Both the position numbers and the translations under genes were made by a program. A stretch of 5,363 nt of DNA from JANOGU01 sp964499865. Its GTDB lineage: Bacteria; Pseudomonadota; Alphaproteobacteria; Rhodobacterales; Rhodobacteraceae. The stretch spans positions 1 to 5,363 of the forward strand of contig CAZCPY010000179.1 in the NCBI GenBank assembly GCA_964499865.1, given 5' to 3'. The notes beneath the pieces were generated by a model. It saw only the letters and a program-made list of their open reading frames with translations, was not told where the DNA came from and did no database searches. Position 1 is the first letter of the stretch, and each line of letters begins with the position of its first letter. Of the stretch, positions 1 through 5,363 are shown one piece after another.

Positions 1-48
1 GGAGAAGGTGCCATAGGACACCGTCAGGATCTTGCTGGGCCCGACCAT
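1..48 (-). CDS. N-terminal fragment of a conserved hypothetical protein (runs off left edge)
   Basis: On the minus strand an ATG at 48-46 opens a frame reading MVGPSKILTVSYGTFS to the window edge. An AAGAGG Shine-Dalgarno-like stretch (60-55) lies 6 nt upstream, which supports this start. The KILTVSYGTFS opening resembles, from memory, the N-terminus of a conserved Rhodobacterales protein usually annotated as hypothetical and sometimes as a chemotaxis-type protein. Sixteen residues are too few to assign a function. The gene is divergent from the thiamine pyrophosphokinase gene and would share the spacer at 49-197 with it. Confidence 0.6.
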   Translation of the reverse strand, partial: MVGPSKILTVSYGTFS

Positions 49-197
49 GTGTCGCCTCTTACCGTTTCCAGTCCGGCCTGCAGATTACCCGCCGCCTGTT
101 CGAATCCGTGGACAGAACGGGGTGTTTTCGGGGATTGATTGTGGCCCCGCGCCCGGCCGCCTGCCTTAATCGAAAACAGTATCCGGATGAATCCGAC
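49..197. promoter_or_regulatory. Divergent intergenic region between the left-edge gene and thiamine pyrophosphokinase
   Basis: This 149-bp spacer separates two divergent starts, so promoters for both should lie here. It contains the most AT-rich patch of the left part (about 124-182), including TTGATT at 135-140 and TTAATCGAAAAC from 166. These elements are not spaced like a good -35/-10 pair (25 bp apart), so I do not assign a defined promoter. I looked for thiamine-riboswitch hallmarks ahead of the kinase gene and saw none. A rightward in-frame ATG at 108 lies inside this region; it lacks a visible Shine-Dalgarno and would add 30 residues with no similarity to the family. Confidence 0.35.
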
Positions 198-884
198 GTG
201 AACAAGACCGCAGAGCCGCGCATCCTGGTGACCTCGGAGCGGGGTGTCACGCTGGTGGCGGGCGGCCCGGTGGGGCGGTCGGCACTGGCCGCGGCGCTGG
301 CGCTGGCGCCGGTGCTGGTGGCGGCGGACGGCGGCGCGGACCGGGCGCTGCGGCTGGGGCACCCCCCGCAGGCGGTGATCGGCGATCTCGATTCGCTGTC
401 GGCGCGCGCCCGTGCGGCGCTGCCCGCGGCGCGGATCCATGCCATCGCCGAACAGGAGACGACCGATTTCGACAAGGCGCTGCGGTCGGTCGCGGCGCCC
501 TTCGTGCTGGCGCTCGGGGTGCTGGGCGGGCGGGTGGACCACGAGCTTGCCGCCTTCACCACGCTGGTGCGGCGGGCCGAGCGCCCGGTGCTCGCGCTTG
601 GCGCGCGCGATGTCGTCCTTGCCGCGCCGGCGCGGCCCCTGCGGCTGCACCTGCGGCGCGGGGACCGGCTGTCGCTTTATCCGCTGGGGCCGGTCAGCGG
701 GCGCGACCGGGGGCTGGTCTGGCCGATTGCCGGGCTGGACTTCGCGGCCACCGGGCGGATCGGCACCTCGAACCGGGTGGCGCAGGGGCCGGTCGACCTG
801 CATTTCGACCGCCCCGGAATGCTGGTCATCCTGCCGCGCGCGCGCGCCGCGGCGGCGCTGGCGGCGCTGCTTGCCGCGACGTGA
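198..884 (+). CDS. Thiamine pyrophosphokinase (thiamine diphosphokinase, EC 2.7.6.2)
   Basis: This cytosolic enzyme transfers pyrophosphate from ATP to thiamine, giving thiamine diphosphate. Family motifs appear in the expected order (numbered from the GTG start): ADGGAD at 43-48, GDLDS at 62-66 and TTDFDKAL at 88-95 (acidic nucleotide/Mg-binding residues), GGRVDH at 110-115, and GTSN at 189-192 in the C-terminal thiamine-binding domain. The 228 residues suit the family (about 210-230). I chose GTG 198 because VNKTAEPRILV sits where homologues begin; the in-frame ATG at 108 would add an unmatched leader. Only a weak GGAT lies upstream, so the start is moderately sure. The family GTSNE motif reads GTSNR here. 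No other thiamine gene is visible, so salvage of imported thiamine is likely but inferred. The 3' end overlaps the convergent permease gene by 59 bp. Confidence 0.9.
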   Translation: MNKTAEPRILVTSERGVTLVAGGPVGRSALAAALALAPVLVAADGGADRALRLGHPPQAVIGDLDSLSARARAALPAARIHAIAEQETTDFDKALRSVAAPFVLALGVLGGRVDHELAAFTTLVRRAERPVLALGARDVVLAAPARPLRLHLRRGDRLSLYPLGPVSGRDRGLVWPIAGLDFAATGRIGTSNRVAQGPVDLHFDRPGMLVILPRARAAAALAALLAAT

Positions 885-1761
885 CGCGCTCGCGCCAGAG
901 GATGTAGAGCCCCGAGGCCACGATCACGGTGATCCCCGCCCAGGTCAGCGGCGCCGGGAAGTCGCCCCAGATCAGGTAGCCAAGCGCCACGGCCACGACG
1001 ATTTCCAGGTAGTGCAGCGGTGCCAGCGTGGCCGAGGGCGCGAACTTCAGCGCATAGGTCATGCAGAGGTGGCTCGCCGCGGCAAAGGCGCCGACGCCCG
1101 CGAGCCAGAGCCAGGCCAGCCCCTGCGGCGCCACCGGGTCCAGCGCCGCGATCCCGCTGCCATCTGCCCAGAGCAGCACCGGCAGGCACAGAACCGTGCC
1201 GATCACCGCCGTCTGCGCCTGCATGGCAACCGGGTGGACGCCGGCCGCCAGCGCCCGGGTGACCAGCATGTAGAGCGCGAAGGCCAGCGCCGTGCCAAGC
1301 GGCAGGAGCGCCGTCGTGCCGAAGACGGCGATCGACGGGCGGATCACCAAAAGCGCGCCGGCAAAGCCCACCGCACAGGCGGCGATGCGGCGGGGGCCGA
1401 CGCGGTCGCCGAAGATCAGGTGGCCGAACAGCAGCAGCAGGAAGGGCGCGACAAAGACGATGGCCAGCGCATCGGCGATCGGCATTACCGCGATGGCGGC
1501 GACGAACGCGAAGGTCGAGGCGATCAGCAGCGCCGCCCGCACCGCCATCAGCCCCAGCGCACGTCCGCCCAGCCCCCAGGACAGGCCCATGGCTGCCATC
1601 ACCGGCGCCATCACCAGCGCCTGCACCGCCATCCGGGCAAAGGTGATCTGCCCCGCGGGCAGGGTCGCCGCCGCGAGCTTTGCCGCCACGTCCAGCAAGG
1701 GCGCGATGACGCAGAAGGCGCACATCAGCGCCATGGCGAACAGCGGACGGTCAGAGGCCAT
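826..1761 (-). CDS. EamA/DMT-superfamily permease, substrate unknown
   Basis: A 311-residue inner-membrane protein of the drug/metabolite transporter type. The sequence is a run of roughly ten hydrophobic segments forming two EamA repeats (about residues 8-140 and 150-285), with short charged loops such as FGDRVGPRR near 117-125 and the terminal WRERV. The opening DRPLFAMALMCAFCVIAPL resembles other alphaproteobacterial EamA permeases, which supports the ATG at 1761-1759, although the upstream GGCGG is a poor ribosome site. A basic, Pro/Ala-rich tail of about 20 residues follows the last membrane segment; its codons lie antisense to the end of the thiamine pyrophosphokinase gene. Family members export or import amino acids, nucleotides, riboflavin and other metabolites. 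Nothing here fixes the substrate, and adjacency to a thiamine enzyme is weak evidence because the genes converge. Confidence 0.88.
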   Translation of the reverse strand: MASDRPLFAMALMCAFCVIAPLLDVAAKLAAATLPAGQITFARMAVQALVMAPVMAAMGLSWGLGGRALGLMAVRAALLIASTFAFVAAIAVMPIADALAIVFVAPFLLLLFGHLIFGDRVGPRRIAACAVGFAGALLVIRPSIAVFGTTALLPLGTALAFALYMLVTRALAAGVHPVAMQAQTAVIGTVLCLPVLLWADGSGIAALDPVAPQGLAWLWLAGVGAFAAASHLCMTYALKFAPSATLAPLHYLEIVVAVALGYLIWGDFPAPLTWAGITVIVASGLYILWRERVTSRQAAPPAPPRRARAAG

Positions 1762-1975
1762 GCCGCTAGCTACCGCCGCTCCGGCGCGCGCGCCAGAGGG
1801 GGCGGCGCCTGCCTTGCGGTCCGCTCAGGGGGCACGTCCGCGTCGCGGGCGCCTCCCCTCCCCCTCGTGGGGAGGGGATGGGGGAGGGGGGCTCCACCCC
1901 ACCGCCGCGCATGCCCATCCGGGGGAAGGATGCGCCCGCCGCCCCCCGGCCCTGCCGCGGCCGATCCCGCGCGGG
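1762..1975. other. Intergenic gap without a gene
   Basis: This 214-bp stretch lies between the start of the permease gene and the end of the Hint-domain gene, both leftward. It is extremely C/G-rich. I see no supported coding sequence, only a perfect inverted repeat at 1854-1878 and a CCCGCGCGGG palindrome (1966-1975) directly after the Hint gene stop codon. A promoter for the permease should lie near 1762-1830 if it is not transcribed from the Hint gene, but no convincing -35/-10 pair is visible. Confidence 0.5.
1854..1878. repeat. Perfect C/G-rich inverted repeat (10-bp stem, 5-nt loop)
   Basis: TCCCCTCCCC at 1854-1863 is exactly complementary to GGGGAGGGGA at 1869-1878, with loop CTCGT between. 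A further purine run (1879-1891) of the same GGGGAGGGG flavour follows. The hairpin lies about 100 bp beyond the stop of the leftward Hint gene. It has no T-tract on either strand, so it is not a canonical intrinsic terminator. Similar CCCCTCCCC...GGGGAGGGG units are, from memory, common as dispersed intergenic repeats in Alphaproteobacteria; copy number cannot be judged from one window. Confidence 0.6.
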
Positions 1976-3013
1976 CTAGCGGCCGCGCCGCCCCTTCGGC
2001 GGGCGCAGGCTGTCGCCGAGGGTTGCGACCAGCGCGCGGCCGGCCTCCGTGCCGAAGTGCTGGGTATGCGTCAGCGCGGGAAAGCGCGCCTTCACCTCGG
2101 CCGCGATCCCGGGCGGCAGGCGGGTCAGGGTGGCTTCCGTCACCATCAGGCTTTCGGCCGGGATCCCCTCGGCATAGATGATCTCGTGCCGGGCGAAGAC
2201 CAGGCTGAAGTAGTCGACGAACCCGCCCTCGCGGCGGAACACCGTCTCGCCGTCGACCAGGTGCTTGGCCTGCACCAGCACCTCTGCCGTGGGCAGGCCG
2301 GGGCTGCGTTCGCGCTGGTAGAGGAAGATGCGGTGGTGCGGGCTGAGGATCAGGTCGGCGGCATTGCCGTAGGCGCCCGCAGTGATGACGACCGGCGCGA
2401 AGGCCCCCACCGCCCTGAGCGTGGCGCGCCCCAGGAAGGCCAGCGGCTGGCGGCCGTGGTCGCGCGTCAGGATCAGGTCGCCGGGGGCCAGGTCCTCGAT
2501 CGCGCGGGGCCGCCCGTCGCCCAGCGTGATCGCCGTGCCGCGCGCGAAGGACACGCACAGAAGGTCGGTCAGCGGCGTCTCGCCCGCGTCCTGCTCGACC
2601 GCGAGCAGCGTGTAGTCGATGCGCGCCCCCACCGGCGACAGCGGCAGCACCGCCGCGGTGCCGCCGAGGTCCAGCAGCACCAGGTCCACCCCGTCGCCGT
2701 CCGGGCCCATCAGGCTGAGCCGCGCGCGCAAGGCCACCGGCGCGTCGGCGGCCCCGATCTCCGACCCCGGCGCCACCTGACGGCCCGCCAGCGCCAGCCG
2801 CAGCGGGCGGGCAGCGGGATCGAGGTGGTAGATGTCGCCCGCGCAGGGGCTGTCCTCGGCGGCCAGGCTGTCGCCCAGGTTCACGCCATGGTGGACATAG
2901 ACATCCTCGGCCGCAAAGACCTGGCAGGACTGGGAAAAGGCCAAGGCGGTCACGGCGCGGTCGTCCCATGCTGTCCGCTCGGCCGGCCAAGCCGGACCCG
3001 CGGGGGCCCCCAC
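1976..3013 (-). CDS. Hint (hedgehog/intein-like) domain protein
   Basis: A 345-residue protein whose second half is a Hint domain of the type common in Rhodobacterales. The first ~150 residues are an N-terminal region without a motif I recognise. The Hint core begins at CVSFARGT (153-160), continues through IEDLAPGDLILTRDHG (172-187), and has the SPHHRIFL block (224-231) corresponding to the TxxH block B of hedgehog/intein folds. The conserved tail includes FSLVFARHEIIYAEG (269-283) and HFGTEAGR (319-326). The position that is normally the nucleophilic Cys (C-F-x-P-G-T) is Ser155 here, so self-cleavage is uncertain. No signal peptide or membrane segment is visible. The start is uncertain: GTG 3013 gives the longest frame, while GTG 2953-2951 (VTALAFSQ, with GGGA 10 nt upstream) may be the true one, shortening the protein by 20 residues. 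The biological role of this family is unknown to me. Confidence 0.82.
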   Translation of the reverse strand: MGAPAGPAWPAERTAWDDRAVTALAFSQSCQVFAAEDVYVHHGVNLGDSLAAEDSPCAGDIYHLDPAARPLRLALAGRQVAPGSEIGAADAPVALRARLSLMGPDGDGVDLVLLDLGGTAAVLPLSPVGARIDYTLLAVEQDAGETPLTDLLCVSFARGTAITLGDGRPRAIEDLAPGDLILTRDHGRQPLAFLGRATLRAVGAFAPVVITAGAYGNAADLILSPHHRIFLYQRERSPGLPTAEVLVQAKHLVDGETVFRREGGFVDYFSLVFARHEIIYAEGIPAESLMVTEATLTRLPPGIAAEVKARFPALTHTQHFGTEAGRALVATLGDSLRPPKGRRGR

Positions 3014-3139
3014 CCTCGGGCGCCAGCGTTAACAAAGCCTTGACGGCGACGCAACGGCATGGCGCTTGGGGCAGGGGCGCCGGGAAACGGTGGCGCGGGC
3101 GGCGCGGGCATTGTTTCTCCGCGCAAGAGGGAGGCGGGC
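3014..3139. promoter_or_regulatory. Divergent intergenic region of the Hint and dehydrogenase genes
   Basis: Two divergent genes share this 126-bp spacer, so promoters for both should lie here. The sequence GTTAACAAAGCCTTGACG starting at 3028 is the only AT-containing patch. It fits TTAA-N7-TTGAC, one mismatch from the TTAA-N7-TTAA(C) box bound by the cell-cycle regulator CtrA in Alphaproteobacteria. TTGACG at 3040-3045 could alternatively be a -35 hexamer for the rightward gene, but no good -10 follows at 16-18 bp. Assignment of either role is tentative. Confidence 0.35.
3126..3134 (+). promoter_or_regulatory. Strong ribosome binding site of the dehydrogenase gene
   Basis: AGAGGGAGG lies 5 nt before the ATG at 3140. 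It decides the start in favour of MDLGIAG over an in-frame ATG at 3059, which would add 27 Gly/Ala-rich residues without family similarity. Confidence 0.8.
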
Positions 3140-3916
3140 ATGGACCTTGGAATCGCAGGCAGGCGGGCGCTGGTCTGCGGCGCCTCGCGCGGGCTTGGCC
3201 GGGGCTGTGCCGGGGCGCTGGCGGGCGAGGGCGTGACCGTGGTGCTGAACGGACGTGACGCGGGCCGGCTGGAGGCGGCGGCGGCGGCGCTGACCGCGAC
3301 GGGCGCGCGGGTGGTGCAGGCCCCGGGCGACGTGACGACCGAGGCGGGCCGCGCGGCGGTCCTTGCGGTGGCAGGGCAGGTCGACATCCTGGTGACCAAC
3401 GCCGCCGGGCCCCCGCCGGGAACCTGGGGCGACGCCGACCTGGACGCGATCCGCGCCGCTGTCGAGGCGAACCTGGTGGCGCCGGTGGCGCTGATGCGGG
3501 CGGTGCTGCCGGGGATGATGGCGCGCGGCTGGGGGCGGGTCGTCAACGTCACCTCGACCGCGGTCAAGGCGCCGATCCCCGAACTGACCCTGTCGAACAC
3601 GGCGCGGACGGGGCTGACGGGCTGGGTCGCAGGCACCGCGCGGGCGGTGGCGGCGTCGGGCGTCACGATCAACAACCTGCTGCCCGGCGCGCATGCCACC
3701 GACCGCATCCGCGCGCTGGACGCCGCCCGGGCGGCTGCCCTCGGCGAGGACCCGGCCGCCTTCACCGGCCGCGCGCAGGCCGAAATCCCGGCCGGGCGCT
3801 ACGGCACGGCAGAGGAATTCGGCGCCGCCTGCGCCTTCCTGTGCTCGGAGCAGGCGGGCTACATCGTCGGCCAGAACATCCTGCTGGACGGCGGCGGCGT
3901 GCGGTCCACCCTCTGA
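3140..3916 (+). CDS. Atypical short-chain dehydrogenase/reductase (FabG-like, catalytic Tyr and Lys replaced)
   Basis: A 258-residue cytosolic Rossmann-fold protein of usual SDR length. The nucleotide-binding turn is GASRGLG (14-20), a variant of TGxxxGxG. NGRD at 37-40 places Arg39 where NADPH-preferring SDRs often have a basic residue. NAAG (87-90) matches the NNAG strand, Asn111 the catalytic Asn, and Ser139 (NVTST) the catalytic Ser. The usual YxxxK, expected 13 residues after that Ser, reads SNTAR (152-156), so Tyr becomes Ser and Lys becomes Arg. The C-terminus ends with the classic GQNILLDGG. This matches, from memory, the FabG-like SDR subgroup known to lack the standard tetrad. Proteins like this are often labelled 3-oxoacyl-ACP reductase, but ordinary ketoreductase activity should not be assumed. 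Start chosen from the strong ribosome site. The gene stands alone, ending 45 bp before the tRNA. Confidence 0.88.
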   Translation: MDLGIAGRRALVCGASRGLGRGCAGALAGEGVTVVLNGRDAGRLEAAAAALTATGARVVQAPGDVTTEAGRAAVLAVAGQVDILVTNAAGPPPGTWGDADLDAIRAAVEANLVAPVALMRAVLPGMMARGWGRVVNVTSTAVKAPIPELTLSNTARTGLTGWVAGTARAVAASGVTINNLLPGAHATDRIRALDAARAAALGEDPAAFTGRAQAEIPAGRYGTAEEFGAACAFLCSEQAGYIVGQNILLDGGGVRSTL

Positions 3917-3961
3917 CCCGCCTTGCCCCCCGGCACGCGCGCCGCTAAGCCCCCGCGCGTC

Positions 3962-4051
3962 GGATGGGTGGCCGAGCGGCTTAAGGCTCCGGTCTTGAAA
4001 ACCGGCGTGGGGGAGACCCCACCGTGGGTTCGAATCCCACCCCATCCGCCA
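3962..4051 (+). tRNA. tRNA-Ser (anticodon UGA)
   Basis: A complete 90-nt class II tRNA. Acceptor GGATGGG (3962-3968) pairs perfectly with CCCATCC (4041-4047), followed by discriminator G and an encoded CCA (4049-4051). The D stem is GCC/GGC (3971-3973, 3985-3987). Anticodon stem CCGGT/ACCGG flanks loop CTTGAAA with TGA at 3996-3998. The long variable arm pairs GTGGGG (4007-4012) with CCCCAC (4017-4022) around GAGA, as expected for serine tRNAs. The T arm is GTGGG-TTCGAAT-CCCAC (4024-4040). It should decode UCN codons, chiefly UCA. It is intact although an integrase gene abuts its 3' end, which fits insertion that regenerates the tRNA 3' end. Confidence 0.97.
4024..4051. other. Putative attachment site (tRNA-Ser 3' end, chromosome/element junction)
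   Basis: The T arm, 3' acceptor strand and CCA form the usual core used by tRNA-targeting integrases, and the recombinase frame begins immediately beyond it. The tRNA has host-like sequence on its 5' side, and DNA of lower GC lies on its 3' side. The exact core is unknown because the matching distal repeat is outside the window; it may be as short as a few bases, as is usual for serine integrases. Confidence 0.45.
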
Positions 4052-5363
4052 CTTCGGAACAAAGCTGGGCACTGCGCCCGGCAGTGTTCCCGCACCGCCT
4101 GCGGCGGCGAGCGTCCGCAACAGGTCGGACTTCGATCCCATGATACGGACTTCTCCGTCGTCAACCTCGACGCGCTGGGCGAGCGCTCGGAGGTGGTCGC
4201 GGCGGTAGCCGCCGCCATCGAGACGGATGCGCTGCCGCGCTGTCTGCGCGAACTTTCGCAGCATCGGCGCGGTGATCGCCTTCTGGCCCACGCTGTCGAG
4301 TATCGCCGATGCGCGGTCGGCATCGACCCGCGACTGGTCGCGTGTGGCCTTGAGGCTGGCGATACGGTCCTTGAGGTCGGGGTCGTCCAGGTCGGCGATG
4401 CCGCTCTCGATGGCGTCGTAAAGCCGCTTGAGGCGTAGGTCGGTCTCGGTCGCGCGCTTGTTCAGTTCGGCGATGTGATCGCGGCGGCGCTCGCTGCGCT
4501 CGTGCCTGCGGTCAAGAACCGTTGCCAGCACCTCCTCCAGCCGCTTCGGATCAAGCAGCCGGTCCTCCAGATGACTGGCGACCAGCGAGTCCAGCTTCTC
4601 CATCGGGACGGTCATGCCGATGCAGGCGGTCGGTCCCTGCCGAGCCTTGGTCGAGCAGGTGTAGTAGCGATAGCGCCCGCCCTTGCCGGTGCGGATCGTC
4701 ATCGCCCCGCCGCACTTGGCGCAGTGGATCAGGCCGGTAAGGAGCGTGGGGCCGCCAACCACCTGCGGCGGCGTCACCTTCGGGTTCCGGGCCTTCATGC
4801 GGGCCTGCACGGCGTCGAACACAGCTTGATCGATAATCGGCGGAACCGCGACGGGAATGACCTCCTCATCGGGCTTGTTGTCACCGTTCTTTGTGCGGCG
4901 GTTGAACTCGTGCCGCCCGATATAGGTCTGGCGCGTCAGCATCCGATGGACGGTGCCGATGCCCCAGCGTCCGCCGTCGCGGGTGAAGATGCGGTGTTCG
5001 TTCAGATGCTTGGTGATCGACTTGACGCCCATCGGGCCGGATGTGCCGTCGCCCTCCAGCGCGAGCCGGAACGCCAGCCGCACGGTGTCGGCGTGAAGCG
5101 GGTCGATCTCCAGCTTCTTCTTGATCTTGGCCCCACGCTGTTCAGCGGCGACGACGCGGTAGCCGATCGGCGGCAGCGAGCCGTTCCAGAATCCCTGCCG
5201 CGCATTCTCCTTCAAGGCGCGAAGGACGTGCTTGGCATTCTCCTTGGACTGATACTCGTCGAACAGCGCCATGATCTGGCGCATCATGACGTGCATCGGA
5301 TCGTCGCCCATCTCCTGGGTGATCGACAGCAGGCGGATGCCGTTCTTCGCCAGCTTGCGGACG
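4052..5363 (-). CDS. Large serine recombinase / site-specific integrase, C-terminal part (runs off right edge; 3' end at tRNA)
   Basis: DNA integrase of the large serine recombinase type. The frame is open to the right edge (VRKLAKNGIRLLSITQE precedes the Met at 5311), so the start, catalytic Ser and most of the resolvase domain lie outside. Numbered from that Met: the end of the catalytic domain with its long helix (about 1-40), a Recombinase domain with GFWNGSLPPIGY (40-51) and LTRQTYIGRHEF (125-136), a zinc ribbon with Cys197/Cys200 and Cys219/Cys230, a charged coiled coil (about 257-340), and a closing segment with RRDHLRALAQRVEV (370-383). Element-encoded sequence ends about residue 420 (VPSFVPK). 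No stop occurs there: residues 421-450 are the antisense tRNA and the frame continues to TAA at 3031-3029 under the dehydrogenase gene. I give the end at the tRNA border as the supported limit. Visible GC is lower than in the genes to the left, consistent with acquisition. Confidence 0.87.

Noticed and set aside
49..197. Thiamine (TPP) riboswitch ahead of the thiamine pyrophosphokinase gene
   Set aside because: I looked for the conserved CTGAGA and ACCTGATC-type elements and did not see them; the leader is also short.
412..2181. Long rightward open frame of 589 codons
   Set aside because: It crosses the kinase, permease and Hint genes in the wrong frame or strand and encodes Arg/Gly/Gln-rich low-complexity sequence, a typical high-GC shadow frame.
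1976..3013. Hint protein as a splicing intein inside a host protein
   Set aside because: There is no recognisable host protein around the domain and no C-terminal splice-junction motif; the Hint region is the C-terminal part of the protein itself.
1292..3043. Long rightward open frame of 583 codons opposite the permease and Hint genes
   Set aside because: The composition is Ala/Arg/Gln/His-rich without a domain, and the opposite strand holds a clear Hint protein and a permease.
3917..3961. Intrinsic terminator between the dehydrogenase gene and the tRNA
   Set aside because: The 45-bp gap has only short GCGCGC palindromes and no stem plus T-tract.
3029..4051. The roughly 340-residue C-terminal continuation of the recombinase frame as a genuine domain
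   Set aside because: It is the antisense of a tRNA followed by the antisense of a well-supported SDR gene. It is Arg/Pro/Ala-rich with no recognisable domain, so it is noted only as an open frame.
3859..4323. Second leftward frame across the tRNA (154 codons)
   Set aside because: It is a frame-shifted shadow of the recombinase and tRNA; the zinc ribbon and coiled-coil signals lie in the other frame.
3923..4438. Rightward 171-codon frame spanning the tRNA and the end of the recombinase
   Set aside because: It contains the sense translation of the tRNA and then runs antisense to the recombinase; there is no ribosome site or family resemblance.

Overview
This is a high-GC window with the gene content and codon style of the Rhodobacterales (Rhodobacter/Paracoccus-like Alphaproteobacteria). 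That placement is an inference from recognisable protein styles, not from a marker gene. No previously undescribed system stands out. The most informative part is the right third, where a mobile-element integrase gene abuts a serine tRNA gene.

Layout. (1) Positions 1-48 hold the first 16 codons of a leftward gene. It diverges from a rightward thiamine pyrophosphokinase gene (198-884, GTG start) across a short spacer. (2) A leftward EamA/DMT-family permease (826-1761) converges on the kinase gene, and the two coding ends overlap by 59 bp. (3) A 214-bp gap holds a perfect C/G-rich hairpin. (4) A leftward hedgehog/intein-like (Hint) domain protein (1976-3013) is divergent from a rightward atypical short-chain dehydrogenase (3140-3916). 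Their 126-bp spacer carries a near-consensus CtrA-type box. (5) A complete class II tRNA-Ser(UGA) with encoded CCA lies at 3962-4051. (6) From 4052 to the right edge runs the C-terminal two-thirds or more of a large serine recombinase on the minus strand, with its 3' end against the tRNA 3' end. Its N-terminal catalytic part lies beyond the window.

Interpretation. Everything left of about 4051 looks like ordinary host chromosome: very GC-rich, with housekeeping or conserved hypothetical genes and no evident shared pathway. DNA to the right of the tRNA is visibly less GC-rich and encodes an integrase, so 4051/4052 is probably the left boundary of an integrated element that used the tRNA-Ser 3' end as attachment site. 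The recombinase frame has no stop at this boundary. It passes in register through all 90 nt of the tRNA as 30 antisense codons and stays open under the dehydrogenase gene to a TAA at 3031-3029. The C-terminus of the integrase is therefore defined by whatever DNA it has inserted into.
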